Origin: Diplosphaera chodatii
Taxonomy: Eukaryota; Chlorophyta; Trebouxiophyceae; Prasiolales; Stichococcaceae
Reading direction: 5' to 3'
Length of the DNA: 64,000 nucleotides
Assembly (NCBI GenBank): GCA_032358165.1
Contig: JAALGY010000033.1
Span: 992,001-1,056,000, forward strand
Made by a program: the position numbers and the translations under genes
Shown: one piece after another, positions 11,669 to 23,817 of the stretch
Layout of the letters: every line of letters starts with the position of its first letter
How positions within the stretch are numbered: position 1 is the stretch's first letter
The notes under the pieces: generated by a model
The model's input: only the letters and a program-made list of their open reading frames with translations
Database searches by the model: none
What the model was told of the DNA's origin: nothing

Positions 11669-13007
11669 ATGGGCATCACCAGGTATGCTGGGCATGATGT
11701 GCGTTCATGGAGGAGTCCGATGGCAATATTGATATTTACGATTTGATCAATCGTGCTATGAGTGCAGCGTGCTGCTGTGGCGTGGACCTGTGGGACCGTC
11801 TGGACAGCGCGCATCGGAAAGCTTGTACGCAGCGGTCGAAGGCCTTAGAGGCGGGTCCAAGCAGAGCTACAGCGCCAATGTGACCATTTTGAAGGCCGTA
11901 GAGGTGCAGACGCAGCCCATGTGCCTTCCATGCAGTGGATCAGTTGCCGGACTTGCCTGTCATCTGATCACCCTGCACTACAGACTGCGGCAACATCACC
12001 ATGTGCAGGACACAGCAAAGACACTGGCAGGCAGCGACTTGTGGTTGCTGACCTTCAGTGACAGGCCGCACCATGTATGCATGGTACTGAGGTGCGAGCA
12101 GATGTGTGTCCTGGATGCGTGGGGTTGTGTGGGTTCCACGATGCGTCTGACCTCCGCTGACCTGAGGTTGATTACCCTTGGCCAACAGAAAGGAGCACAA
12201 GGTGATAGAGGCTGAGACTCAGGCTCTGGTCATTCTCAGCCAGGTAGGAGTGTCATGGCAATGCGGGCTACAGTCTGCACCTGCAGTCACAGCATGACGG
12301 ATGCCTGCTGAGATGGCTCATCTGCTCCCTACCAGATCAGCACACACCGGCCACGCTATGCTCTTGCGATGGAGGGGCAGCAGTATACCCTGGGCGACTT
12401 CGTGGTACGGGTGCGCCATTGAATGAGCAGCGCCACTGCCCAGCTGATCATGCATTTGCCGCCGCTGGCGGATTGAAAGAGTTGGACTGAGTAAAAGTAC
12501 TGCCTCGACGCCTTGGCCACTTACAATCCTGGTATGCTGCGTTCTACTTGCCAAGCACGTGCTCAGATGGTTCGCATGCTGTTGCAGGTGTGCAATGTCA
12601 CGGTGAAGGCGTCAGGCGAGCACCGTGGCACTGTGGTGCAGGTGGAGTACCTACCCAGCAACAGTGTTGTCTGCACTCCACTGCTACAGGTACTTCAGTG
12701 GTGGACGGTGCAATGCTGTGTTAAGCTGAATGATATGCCAAGCGGGGCAGTGGGTGCTGCACCCTCTATGGAGCTGTGCTTGAGTGGCCCGCTCAGGGAT
12801 GGCTCGGTCCTCCGATAGGCTACTGACACACGCCCTTATGTGCAGGAGTTTGCCGTCATGCTGCAAGATGCAGCAGCTGCTGCAGGGGGCCGGCTGGAGG
12901 TCGTCGATGCCCCGCTGGCTGACTTCAGTCTGCCACCCCAGTTCAGCCACCAGCACCTGGCTATCCAGTGCATGCAGCTGGTCACTCGACTGCTAGCTGC
13001 ACACTAA
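11669..13007 (+). CDS. MED20: Mediator complex subunit 20
   Basis: MED20 belongs to the head module of Mediator, which links activators to RNA polymerase II. A tiny first exon (MGITS) starts at ATG 11669. It splices to VLLWRGPVGPSGQRASESLY and AAVEGLRGG, matching the family's usual start MGVKW-LHW-P. Downstream exons give RPRYALAMEGQQYTLGDFVV, NVTVKASGEHRGTVVQVEYL and EFAVMLQDAAAAAGGRLEVV. The end is FSLPPQFSHQHLAIQCMQLV then TRLLAAH. In plant and animal MED20 the same blocks are F-G-QYKLGDF-LRVG, RG-V-E-EYLP and S-QHTA-QY. The stop is at 13005-13007. The exon between about 12040 and 12240 is the least certain part. Confidence 0.85.
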
Positions 13008-13402
13008 TCAGGCGCTTACTGTTGCAGTTTGGTTTTATTCGCTGTAGTGTCCTGGTCACGCCGATGTCAGTGCAGCCTATTCAGCGTACATCAGTGTGAG
13101 TAATTAAATTTCTCTGCTGGCTTGTAGCAGCTTGGACCGCAATGTCGATGGCTTTGCTGGTGTAGCAGACGCTGGGGCACTTAACATTGCCATGTCAGAG
13201 CATGATGTATCATAACACACGGAGCTGCGGCAAGTGCTGGCTCAGAGAGACTGTGCGTCCATACCTCGCATCAGTGCCATTCAGGGTCGATGCCCCTGCA
13301 AGTGGGCTGCCGGTAAAGTAGGAAACCTTCCACTACTACAGCATCCCCAGGGCGTCACTGCTGATCAAACGGAGAGTGCAGACCCCGCCGCACCCGCAGA
13401 GG
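13008..13402. other. Convergent 3' intergenic region
   Basis: Nearly 400 bases between the stops of MED20 and V-ATPase E. Nothing coding is recognised; it should contain both 3' UTRs. Confidence 0.55.
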
Positions 13403-14104
13403 CTACTGTGCGCGCACATGCTGCCCAAACAAAGTCGCACGGATCTCCGGTAGATTCGCCTGGTAGGCAATGTCCAGCCGCGCATCAAAGGTGTTTGGGC
13501 ACACGATGGTGCCATTTGCGCTGCACACGCTGATGCCGCCACTGCAGCTCTCAAGCTCCGAGTCGCCGCCTGGAGGTGGCGGCAGGAAGTTTTCTGAGTC
13601 GAGCTCGACTGTGGGGGCATCGCCGCCAGACTGCTCCGAAAACTTTTTGCGTGCCGGCTCGATGATGCCCTTCAATATGTCTTTGTCTACCTCGCGGCCT
13701 TTCACGATGACGGCTGGCTGCTTGAGTTTGATGATCGCCTGCACCAGGAGGTCTGTCAGCAATGCCTCGTACTTCTTCTTGTCCTTAGGGAAGCCTCCCA
13801 GCTGTTGACGCGCCTCATCCAAGATGCCGTGCACCATGTCCTCCTGCGTCTGCAGCACCTTGATGCGCGAGGCATTGAGTTGCTTGGAGTACTCAATCTT
13901 CTTCTTCACATCGATCTGCCCCTCCCGTCGCTCGTAGTCCTTTCGCACCCGCGCCTTCTCTGCCTCAAGCAGATGTAGCTTTTCGATGTTGAACTCCTCC
14001 TCTGCGGAGACGCCAATCTCATTGGCCTTCTCTTGCGCCTCCTGCTTTATGAACCGCACCATCTGATCGATCTGATCATATGCCTCAGAATCATTGAGCG
14101 CCAT
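13403..14104 (-). CDS. VMA4: V-type proton ATPase subunit E
   Basis: An intronless 233-codon gene, which is unusual among its neighbours. Subunit E forms the peripheral stalk of the V1 sector with subunit G and couples ATP hydrolysis to proton pumping at the vacuole. The N-terminus MALNDSEAYDQIDQMVRFIK is typical of the family, as is the long charged helix EEEFNIEKLHLLEAEKARVR. The middle includes LLTDLLVQAIIKLKQPAVIV. The C-terminal domain has GGISVCSANGTIVCPNTFDA and ends RLDIAYQANLPEIRATLFG. The length agrees with the usual 225-235 residues. ATG 14104 is the first Met and matches family starts. Confidence 0.95.
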   Translation of the reverse strand: MALNDSEAYDQIDQMVRFIKQEAQEKANEIGVSAEEEFNIEKLHLLEAEKARVRKDYERREGQIDVKKKIEYSKQLNASRIKVLQTQEDMVHGILDEARQQLGGFPKDKKKYEALLTDLLVQAIIKLKQPAVIVKGREVDKDILKGIIEPARKKFSEQSGGDAPTVELDSENFLPPPPGGDSELESCSGGISVCSANGTIVCPNTFDARLDIAYQANLPEIRATLFGQHVRAQ

Positions 14105-14613
14105 GACTACTGCTGCGGCGTGCTGGCCGCAGCTGCCAGATCACAGCGACCCGAAGCCTGCCTGCTGCCCTTGCTGTGCGCACTGCAGCCTAGGGGTGAC
14201 TGATCCTACCAGTTGCTGGGGAGCCTCAGCACTGCACGCCCAGCTCAGGCCGCAACCGGGCACCCAACGATTCTTGGTTTCAAGCAGGTGATACAAGCCG
14301 TGATCAAGGTGCCGCGTGAATCATGCAAATATGCTTGCACGCTTTTGTCAGGAGAAGTGCGTTGGGACTCGCAAGGTCACGACCTAGCCATGAGAGTCCA
14401 CCAGCATTGACCCCGCGTACGTGCTGTAGAATGGTCCATTGCACGACTGTCGACGTCTGCTGGAGCTTTGTTCGGGTATCGATTAGCTCAGTGACCGAGA
14501 CGTGCGCCTTTGTGACCCTACTTGAAAAGTCTCCTCTGGCATCCCCCTGTCAACTGCCCTTGCTGCACAGCGCGGTTCGCTTCACAGGCAGGGGACGTTG
14601 GTCATCTAGAGAT
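14105..14613. promoter_or_regulatory. Divergent promoter region, V-ATPase E/VTI1
   Basis: About 500 bases between two head-to-head genes that both act on the vacuolar/endomembrane system. I see no gene here. Confidence 0.5.
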
Positions 14614-16154
14614 ATGGAGGACCAGAACGCGCTGTTCAGCCAGTATGAGACAGAGTATTGCAACAACTCAACAGAGATTGCCAGAAACCTGCAAGTCATA
14701 AGCACACTCAGCCCAGGTAAGGTAGCCTCTCGTTGGCACAGCTGTTTTCATATGGTACACAAGTATACATGCAGGTTGCCGCTGCTGCTCAGAATGTGGA
14801 CGCTTGCTGTCTTGGCGTTGCGCAGACCAGCGCCGCGGGAAGCTGCGGGAAGCGGAGGCAGCGCTGAAAGATGCAGACCAAGTCGTGCGTCGTTGCTGCT
14901 CTGCATATCTTACAGCAGCTCGTTTGCTGCTTTTCAACATGCGTGCATCGCCCATTGGACGCCATGTCTGTAACACAGTAGTTTGTTGATGACGTGGGCT
15001 GTACACAAAATGGCGTGCACGACAAACATGCTGCAGATCAAGCGCATGGAGATGGAGGCACGCAGCTTCTCGCCGGAGCGAGCACGCGTGCTGCTGCAAA
15101 AGGTGAAGGAGTATAAAGCAGACCTCGCGTCGCTCCGGGCGGAGGCCAAGCAGGTGCTGCTCCTCTGCCATCTGAGATTCCTGCTCCGTCCAGTCGCTGC
15201 ACTTGTGTCAATGTTTCAAACGTACGCTTCCACCAGGCCCTATATACGGAGGGCCTAGCTGAGCATCCAGGCGCATCAGACGCATTAGCTGTAGCTGTCT
15301 GCGCTCCTGCTGGTGCAGGCATCAGCGGCCGCAGCGCCAGGCGCAGCGGCGCGTGCAGAGCTGGGCCTGGAGGATGACTACTACTCCACGTCCGTGGGGC
15401 AGCGGGAACGCATGCTGGCAGCCACCGAGCGCCTGAATAAGACAGGCAACCGCATCCAGCAGGGCCAGCAGCAGCTCCTGGAGACCGAGGTGCACAAACT
15501 ACTGCTGCCGCTGGCATCTCTCCGCCAGGAGTGTGCAAGACGCCATGGCGTAGATGTTGCCAGAGAGCATTCGGCAGACCAGCTGAAGGCTGATGGAGCT
15601 GCATATAGCAGATCGTGAGGGAGCACATGGTGCCACTGTGCCCTGTTACAGACTTGTCGCTGACCAGGTTTGCTGAAACTGCAGGAGCTTGGCGTCAACA
15701 TCCTGAACGATTTGCACCGGCAGCGGCAGACTATCACGAATGCTCGTGACACTCTGCATGGCGCCGACGACAACATCGCCACTGCACGGCGCGTGCTTGC
15801 TACCATGTCACGGCGCTTGATGACCAACAAGCTGATCATGGGAGGTGTGTTGGGCCATGCCAACCCTGATTGGCTTGTTGCTATGAAAGCGTGTGTTCAA
15901 TGATTAACATTTAGGACTCACAATATGACCATGTTCTTTGCGTGTGATGCAGGAATATGCTTGCTTCTCTTGGTGCGAATCTCAGTTCTGTTTCAGCGCA
16001 TCTTGATCTCTGCATCAGCAATCTGTTGAGGGCTTGCTCGCTCAGGACGAAATGCATTTGTCTGCCATCATGACACATTGACGGCTGACATCAATGTGGG
16101 TGTGCTTTGCAGGGCGCAATTGGTTTAATCCTGTACTATAAGATCATCAAGTAG
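14614..16154 (+). CDS. VTI1: VTI1-type v-SNARE (Qb-SNARE)
   Basis: VTI1 proteins are Qb-SNAREs for trans-Golgi, prevacuolar and vacuolar fusion. Start ATG 14614 gives MEDQNALFSQYETEYCNNST. Later exons give IKRMEMEARSFSPERARVLL and KVKEYKADLASLRAEAKQ, the N-terminal Habc helices. A linker exon has ELGLEDDYYSTSVGQRERML then AATERLNKTGNRIQQGQQQL, the start of the SNARE motif. It continues ELGVNILNDLHRQRQTITNA and RRVLATMSRRLMTNKLIMG. The membrane anchor finishes in the last exon with AIGLILYYKIIK and TAG at 16152-16154. The MSRR-x-NK motif before the anchor is diagnostic for VTI1. Confidence 0.9.
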
Positions 16155-16771
16155 TCCAGGGACGCATCGTGTCGTCGTGGTATCGTATGTGTACAATCAT
16201 GGATAGCCAAGAGGTTGTCACTAGTCTTGCCTCACTGATTTCAGTGGCTGTTGGTTGTTACTCCTCTCAATTATAAACAGATATGCAAGCTGAGGAAAAC
16301 TCGCCAGCGACAACAATCGATAATCGCAATACGCATCACCGCCCAACTGGCTTCACAGATGCCAACATCTGCATGTTCCACCATGCCACACCCGGAAGGT
16401 TGCGCTGCCACTGAAACGCCTCGCAAATGGTGTGCAGGTAATGTCCTCAGCTGATGGCTGTCATTCCTGCTTCATCCTCAGTATGAAATCAGTTCAATGA
16501 TGGTGCAGCTGCGGAGCTTTCACTGCTGAACTGCTGGCTGTACTGGCTGAGCGACTGCAGACCCTCGTCTGCGGGCGTGCCTGATGCAGTGGAAGTCCAA
16601 AGCTCAGTGTGCGTAGAGTAGGATAAACAGTCGCATACATGCACAAGAGGTGACTGTGATGACCATCAGGCCGGGCCATTGCACACGGTAATAAGCAGGT
16701 TCGTCAGACCGTCATAGCACTCCACAGGAGTTCACAGTTCCCTGCGCAGATGCCATTTATAACGACAGCGT
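16155..16771. other. Convergent intergenic region
   Basis: About 600 bases between the VTI1 stop and the end of the small plastid-protein gene. It has only short, low-complexity open frames. I recognise no gene, RNA or repeat. Confidence 0.5.
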
Positions 16772-17408
16772 TCACTGTTCATCGCAAGGCAGTGCAACTG
16801 CAAAAGTACCTTGACCGGCATTGCCGCTGCTGCCAATCAGGCCGGCTGCCAGAACAAGCCCAGCAATGGCTGCTGCGCCACCGCCAATCAAGAGCGTTGT
16901 GCCGCCGGTGTCGTCCCTGCTGCTGCCTTTGACGTACGTTGTCGGCTGCGGACAGTGAACACTTGCTTCAGGGCATTTCCAGTTCAAGCATTGCTGACGC
17001 CACCTTGTGCACCATACCGCCCAGTGTGTGTGACCCAGCTGCTCCCATGGCGAGGCTTTCCACTGGCCAACACAACCACCTCGCTGTGTCGTACTTCATG
17101 TGCCAGCAGCGCACCTCCACAGCGAAAATATTTGTCTGACCAGCCGAATCCTCATCAAGGTAGCCGACACCCTGCAGGTGTTTGACGCCAGAGCATCAGA
17201 TTGCTGTGCGTGGCAACGCTACGTCCACAGCAGCACCATCGCATCAGACCCCACGTGGAACAACAGGACAACTCGGCACCGATCGTGTGTTTGGCTTGAA
17301 GTCCAGCTTCTGCTTGTCCTGCTCTGCTCGCACTGGGCTGATGTGTGCTGTTCGGCGGCTGGTATGCAGCCGCGGCGCGGCAACAAGACGCGTAGACGGA
17401 ACCTGCAT
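16772..17408 (-). CDS. Small plastid-targeted single-span membrane protein, unknown function
   Basis: Three exons join in frame: 17408-17280, 17171-17115 and 16945-16772, giving about 119 residues. Exon 1 is a textbook transit peptide (MQVPSTRLVAAPRLHTSRRT), with likely cleavage near PVRAEQDKQKLDFKPNTR. Exon 2 gives GVGYLDEDSAGQTNIFAVE and exon 3 continues PTTYVKGSSRDDTGG. A single glycine/alanine-rich membrane span follows (LLIGGGAAAIAGLVLAAGLI). The block DEDSAGQ-NIFAVEP is one I associate with a short plant and algal thylakoid protein without known function. The C-terminal 12 residues may change if one more intron follows GSSGNAGQ. Confidence 0.65.
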
Positions 17409-17899
17409 ACCATACACAGCGTAACTGATGGAGGGAAGGCAGCACCTGTCCCGCGACTGCACCAGCAATCTGCACCACGACATCAGCAACAACTCCGTGT
17501 AGGACAGCCCTGACGCCAGCGCATACCGTGTGCAGAGACATCATGACGGTAGCTGAAGAACGCTTCTGACTATGTAGGGATCGCGACGGCTGCCGACAAT
17601 GCGGAAGTTGGTCTGCACCAGCCGAGCAATTGCAGCCTCGGACTTGGCCAACACTGGAGACATGCCGTGTCGCTGAAGACTTGGAGGACTGCCACATTGG
17701 ATGCACCTTACAGCTACCGTGCGCGGTACCATTCTTCAGTCTTCTGTGCATTCATTCGACGACGTAAAGCACAGAAGCTGCTGCCGTCCGCAGCCGTTAC
17801 ACTCGCAGAGTGTGTTGCTTGTACCCATGCGAGTGTGCAGCGTTCTTGGCTAGGCTCAGTTTGCAGCGCCCCATCCTCTACCATAGTGCCGTGTAGTAC
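17409..17899. promoter_or_regulatory. Divergent promoter region
   Basis: About 490 bases between the plastid-protein gene and the ankyrin gene. A minus-strand open frame at 17541-17732 has no recognisable relatives and no clear splice partners. I treat it as noncoding. Confidence 0.4.
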
Positions 17900-19179
17900 A
17901 TGCTCAGGATTGCTACAGGTAGATCCGACACCGTTCAGCAGGGACATCCGGCCGATTGTCAGTGCTGCCGAACCGCAGCGCCAGCGCAGCAGAGCCTCGA
18001 CGAGCTTGCCTTCACGAAGAGCGCCTGCGCCGCTGCCAAGTCGGGCAACCACGAACAGCTGAAGCGACTGATTGACAAGCAGCCGGCGTGCGTGCACTCG
18101 GACGGCTGTGGAGGTGCATTTTGCTTTGAGAGGGCTGTATCAGGCAGCATATGCTCGGGTGCAAAGGGAGCTCAGGCTCGAGTGCGTCTGGAAGCGCAGG
18201 CGACAGTGGCTACACTCCGTTGCTGTACGCTGCCAGGGAAGGGCACTTGGACGTCGCACGCCTGCTGCTACAACATGGTCAGTGTGCTGTGCCATATGGC
18301 AGCCCTGCAACATCCTTCCTCAACTAGGCTTACACAATCTACTGAGCACGTTTGCTGATACGGCATCGGACCTCTATCACATGCAGGCGCTAATGTGCAT
18401 GCCTGCACACGGGCGGGTGGCACCACGGCCTTGCACCGTGCTGCATTTATGGGCCACATGCACATGGTCGAGCTGCTGTGAGTATTGACGGTTTCAATAC
18501 AAATTGGCACATATGCATCCTCGTATGCATGTACATTACCAGGCAGAGCGGATGGTTCGTGGAGCTGCTTCGTGGAGCTGCACTCAGCAACCCACAGAGA
18601 GGCTGGGCATGCCAGCATCAGACGAATTTGTGCTGAGCATGCACAGGATGCGGCATGGTGCTCAGGCGGATGCACAGGATACTGACGGGCACACTGCGCT
18701 TCACAAAGCAGCAGCCAGGGTGCGCTGGCACCACACATGGATGCCGATGTTCAACCACCTCGTGCGCCAAGGATTAAAAGTTACATTGGCCTCGACCTCT
18801 CCATGGGAGCCAAACGCAGAAATTTGGGATGAGGCGCATGACTGCACGCTGATGGTGTCAAGCACCGACCATGCGTAACCTATTCAATGCACCACATTGA
18901 CAAGGCGTTTCAGAGCGAGTGCGACATGCTGCAGGGCCATGCAGACGTTGCTGCAGCGTTGTTGACCGCCAGCCCTGGTGCAGCACTGCTGATGGACAGG
19001 CATGGCAAAACTCCAGCCGAGTGTGCTACAGGTGCTGCTATCTTCGCTCGACAGCCTGGCATGCTGAGTGCTCGCCTCAGCGAAACGACTATGATTTTGG
19101 AAGCAACTGCAGCCTTCTGCCTGCAGGCAATGCGGCGAGGGTGTTGACACACGGCCTCAGGCATCAGCGGCGTGTTTGA
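17900..19179 (+). CDS. ANKRD39: Ankyrin-repeat protein, ANKRD39-like
   Basis: Exon 1 (ATG 17900) contains HPADCQCCRTAAPAQQSLDE, with the Cys-x-Cys-Cys cluster, then LAFTKSACAAAKSGNHEQLK. This matches the N-terminus of ANKRD39, which has a short cysteine motif before its ankyrin repeats. The following exons code for repeats: YTPLLYAAREGHLDVARLLL, ANVHACTRAGGTTALHRAAF, MGHMHMVELL and DAQDTDGHTALHKAAAR. Next come GHADVAAALLTASPGAALLM and DRHGKTPAECATG. The splice 19030 to ~19128 gives the ending NAARVLTHGLRHQRRV with TGA 19177-19179, resembling the family's C-terminus. Reading through without that intron would stop at 19147. The cellular role is not established; human ANKRD39 is poorly characterised. 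Confidence 0.75.
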
Positions 19180-19960
19180 TCAGCTTCCAGAGGCACCCAT
19201 TACCCTGGGCGCATATGGAATGCGAGGGTGTGTACAATTGAAAGCGAGTGGATAAGCACATCAGGATCAACGCTTTTGAGACCTTTCGAAGTAAGCAGGA
19301 GTTTCCAGTTGCAGTGCAGTAGTGATTGGTGTGCATGCAATGTGGTGGTCATGTACATGCATGCCGTATCCATAGTGAAACATGCAAGTGCAGATCCACT
19401 CTTTGGTAGCTTGCCAGAAGAACGAAGGGTGACCGCCTGCGCCAACCCCATCATCTTGAGACAGACAGTAAGAGCTTCACAGTCCCACCTGAGCACGTTT
19501 GACACGAAGCATGGCTGCTCTTGCAAGTCCAGCTTCCACCACTCCAGCTTCAGGGATGCTGCCCGCCACCACAGGGCGGCTAGCATGGGACGTGCCAAGC
19601 CCGGAGCCGGCGAGGCCGCAGAGCGCATGTTAGTCTATACTACAATGCGGCTACAGACAGTCAACTGAGCACTTTGAGCAGATCACGCTGGATCCAGCAG
19701 TGTTACACTTACAGCTGATATGCCAACTATACATTGTGTGATGCACACCACGATCCTCCAGCTGATACCGAATCAACGGCTGAGGTGCCGGCTAGTTGGT
19801 GTTTTCGAACCCATAGTCATGCGCTTCTCATCTTCTGACGCACATGACTGGATCCGCAGTACGCTTGCGTAGCATGCAGCGAAGCACGCGGCGGAGTGCT
19901 GGAATGCGCGTTGCAATTTCAAAGAGCTGACAGGCGGCGAGTGGTCCAGCAGCAGCAGTG
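19180..19960. other. Intergenic region between tandem genes
   Basis: About 780 bases. A 40-codon plus ORF at 19511-19633 (MAALASPASTTPASGML...) could be a 5' exon or leader of the lipase gene, but no join is supported. A 142-codon minus frame shows no family signature. Confidence 0.4.
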
Positions 19961-22900
19961 ATGCTGTCTTGCCTCCGACTGGCGCGCGCGCCATGGCGGC
20001 AGGTGGCAGCGCTGACAACACCCAGTGCCGGCATGCTGTCAGGCACAGCAGCTCTGGGTGGCTGGAGCGCGGGCGCCATCGTGTCCAGCTTGGCCACTGT
20101 TGCGCTTTGCGACAGCGCAAGAGAGGTGCTCCGTGCAGGGGTCGTAGCTATGTGTTGCGGGCTCAACCGGCTACATGCATAGCGTGTCGGATGTAGATAT
20201 GCAAGCTCTGGCTGTGACCACTGCGCAGATGTCAACAGAGTCTAAAGCGGCAGCTCAGCAGGGCATTCTGGATCGCATCCTTCAGGTGCTACGCTGCTAT
20301 GGGCGGTAGACGTGTTCCATTCCACACACACACTGTGACCCTGATTATGGTGGTGGGGTGCAGCTGACAGACATGACTCACGTTTTGCAGGACGAGCGCC
20401 TGGAGAAGTGGGCAATGGTGTCGAGATCCTTGCAGGTACACTGACACAACACATGCAGCTAGCCTGACACGCTGTTCCCTCATGGTGTATACGTTGCAGT
20501 CTATCTACTGACCGTGCTGCATCGAGATGCAGGCATGCCTGCAGCATGTGGGGCCTTGGAGCCTGGGCGACCTGGCCTTTGGCTTGTGCGCTATCGTAGC
20601 CTGTTGCATGCATGCTGCTGCCATATGTGATGCGATCTGCAGTCATATCCGACTTCACAAGGACATGCTCGGCATTCTGCGATGCTTTGCCTGCCCACTG
20701 CCATTTGCTGACGACCTGTGCCGCTGCAGGCGGGCAGTGGCCGAAAAGCATGCAGAGGCGGATGCTGAAGATGCTGTCACAGGGCCAGCCATCACAGACA
20801 GGTGCATCCACAAGATGGGTCTGATGACAGACCACGTGTGCCGCCATGTACACCCCATTGCCGTACACATTGCATGTGGAAGCGCCACATCAGGACATAA
20901 TGCCTTGGCGCAGACGAATTGTGTGTTTGTTTGCTCTAGACCTCACTTCCACCTGCGTTCAACCCGCAGAAGACTTGTGGAGAGGCTTCTGGAGGACGTG
21001 TGGGTGGCTGAGGCAGTGCACCAGAACGATGCAGATGCCATGGCAGGCATGTGTGCGCTGGAGCGCCAGCACATTATTCAATTTGATGGCGAAGCGGACC
21101 ATTTTCAGACCGCATTCGCCATCGCACTGTGGCCAGAACGAAAGGAGGTGGGCACCGGTGAAGTGTGCAATGGAAAGCAAGCGGGCTTATACTCACGATA
21201 TCAGACACAGATAGTGCCCTGTGCGGTTTGGGTTGTAGCTGCATTATCATACGACATGGTGCGACATGGGCCAGTTGCCTAGAGTTCGGGCCAAAGCTTG
21301 TGCTGCTGGTGCCGTCAGGCAAATGTGCTTGGCGCATTCGCTGCGTTAATGTTGTTGAGCTCCATCCCTTGCTCACAGGTGCTGCTGGTCGTTCGGGGCA
21401 CTACCAGCCTGGCAGATGCTTTGACGGACCTGTCGGGGCACCTGGTGCCATTTGGTGGTGGGGGCGCAAAAGGAGACATGCCAAAGGAGGAGCTGCCAGA
21501 CCCTGAAGATGCCAAAGCTGCGAGCAGCAGCGGCAGCAGCAGCAATGCTTCGACCGCTGGCACGGAAGCAGACGAACCGGAGGGCATGGCGCACAATGGC
21601 ATTCTGCGAGCCGCGCAGTCACTGCTGCACGAGCAGGGTCCCACCCTGGGGCAGCTGCTGCACGACAACCCCGGCTATCGGCTGAAGGTATCGGATGACG
21701 TCTTCAAGTAATGTCACGCGCCGAGTTGCCACTGGCTCATCTGTGCGCAACAATGTCAAGCTGACCCATGCTGGCACATACATCAGAATCAGGTTTCATC
21801 ATGAAACCGCGGCTACATATGTTGAGACCCTGCCATTCGATCTCCTGCATCCTATTGCATGCCGGCGCCTTCGGCTCACCTACTTTCGACACTACTTATG
21901 CAGATTCTGGGGCACTCGCTGGGCGCTGGCACCGCCTGCATGCTGGCCATGCTGGTCCGCAACAACGAGCAGGTGCTGAAGCTTCCAACGCTGCAGCAGC
22001 AGTCACTGCCTGCGGGGCGTATTGGTATATGCATACTTGCGTGCATGCCGTGCTTTACTTAGGTGGTCGAGCCGAGTGCACCCTGCCCGACGCAGGTCAT
22101 GCAGCAGCTGGGGTGCCCCGAGGTGGAGTGCGTGGCATTTGCAACGCCGCCAGTTGTCACAAAGGTACGCCACTGCACAGCCTGCATTAGAGCTTACGTT
22201 GCACAAATCTGCTGCCACATCCTGATTGCTCTTCAGCCATACATCGGCCTGCAACTGCATGTTTCTGTCGATGTCACTGCATATGAGTGCGGAACTTGGC
22301 AGTGAACAGCCGGGGATGCGTCAAGACGGTGGTGGTCAGAATGTTTGCTGCAGTGTTTGTTTGAAGAGTGTTTGTCGATGAGACGCTTGGTCTGCTGCTG
22401 CAGGACCTGGCGCTGGGGTGCCAGGACTACATAACCACGGTGGTCTACCAGCACGACGTCATCCCCCGCGCCAGCCTGGCGGGCTTCGAGGCGCTGCGGC
22501 AGGAGATGCTGGCCACGCAGTGGGAGGAGAGCCTCACCGCTGAGGTGTGCAGTGTCCTATCTTGTCCCATGGCTGCTGGCTCGGCTGGTGGTCCATCGTA
22601 AGACGCTTGGTCCACTGCCGCAGCAGATGCCAGCGCAGCAGCTGCTGTACTAGCCGTGCATGTTGCAAGCATGCCACTGCTTAGTTCTGCCTGTGCGGGC
22701 CATCAGTGCTGCAAAACTCTCCAACCCCAAAACCAGTGCAAGCTGTCCATGCTCGGTTTGCAGCTCCAGCTGCCTTGCCGGTCTGGCTGTCTAAATGGAG
22801 CTCAGTACCGAGTTCAATTGCTAGCATGCTCCTTGATTCGGCGACACTCTGAGTCCAGCCCGTGGTTGCATGCAGCTGAAGTCCAATCGGGCATTCCAAC

Positions 22901-23817
22901 TGGCACTGCGGGCGCGCAGCAGCCTGGACCAGGCCTTAGATGACGTCATTGATGACAGCCTGAAGAAGCGATCAGCTGCGGCGCTGCAGACGATCGCCTC
23001 TGCCTACACAGGCGCCAAGGGCGCTGTGATGGTGAGCTCTGTTGCACATGAGCACTGCTGCAAGCTGCGCCATCTTTGGTGCAGTGTCACTGGCCCTCCG
23101 GCCGCAAGCCACCGTGACACCATGTGCACCTGCTAACATGTCTGCTGCTGGTGGTCCACCAGAGCCAAATCGAGAAGAGATGCACATGCATAGAGCATCA
23201 TTTTAGAGTCATCTGCTTGATCTTTCCACCGCAGGCCCGGCTAGGGCGCACATCAGCAGAGGCCGCGGAAGTGGGTGCTGGTGTACAGACAGGTATGGAG
23301 CGAGCCCGCGAGGTGGCCGACGGCGAGCGCTCTAGCACCCAGTCTTCAGGGGCGGCAGATGATAGCGCTGCCGAGCGCCATGGCAGCGACAGCGGCACGG
23401 CCTCAGCAGAAGGTGATAGCCATACAGGCGGCAGCAGCGACAGCAGCGAGAGAGAACAGCAGGACGGGAACAGCACACACCAGCAAATACCAGAGCTATT
23501 TGCGCCCGGTCGCCTACTGTATCTTCGAAAGGAGTCAGGTGCAAGCAACAGGCATGGCATAGCACGTCACGAGTACTGTGTGGGTGGTCAGGTGGCAGGA
23601 GCGAATCACTTCACCGCATGCATTCATCTGACTAAGGCTCTGGCAACAGTTGCATTCTGTGCTTGCAGGTGATGCGCCGTTCCAGCTGCTGCGGGCAGAT
23701 CCGCCAGAGCAGCGCTTTCACCGTATCATCTTGAACGAGCACATGGTGGACCACCATCGGTGCGCCAACTACATTGCTGCTATTGAGGGCGTACTGGATG
23801 CGTGCAAAGCATCCTGA
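19961..23817 (+). CDS. Lipase class 3, mono/diacylglycerol lipase type
   Basis: Many exons make up a plant-style sn-1 diacylglycerol lipase. The predicted N-terminus (MLSCLRLARAPWRQVAALTT, then GGWSAGAIVSSLATVALCD) is hydrophobic. An exon near 20545 has VGPWSLGDLAFGLCAIV, matching the WPIGDLAFG element of the plant family. VLLVVRGTTSLADALTDLSG and HLVPFG precede the core. The nucleophile elbow is ILGHSLGAGTACMLAMLVRN (about 21900-21970). The Asp probably lies in YQHDVIPRASLAGFEALRQE and the His in RIILNEHMVDHHRCANYI near the end. A long Ser/Asp/Glu-rich insert (23290-23480) precedes PELFAPGRLLYLRKES, a conserved late motif. Stop at 23815-23817. The start codon is the least certain point; ATG 20033 is an alternative. 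Confidence 0.8.

Noticed and set aside
17541..17732. Minus ORF with AKSEAAIARLVQTNFRIVGS
   Set aside because: It looks mildly coding, but no start, partner exon or relative could be found, and the plastid-protein gene has its own well-formed start downstream at 17408.
19200..19628. 142-codon minus-strand ORF between the ankyrin and lipase genes
   Set aside because: No motif, no plausible splice neighbours, and a composition like other antisense frames in this GC-rich DNA.
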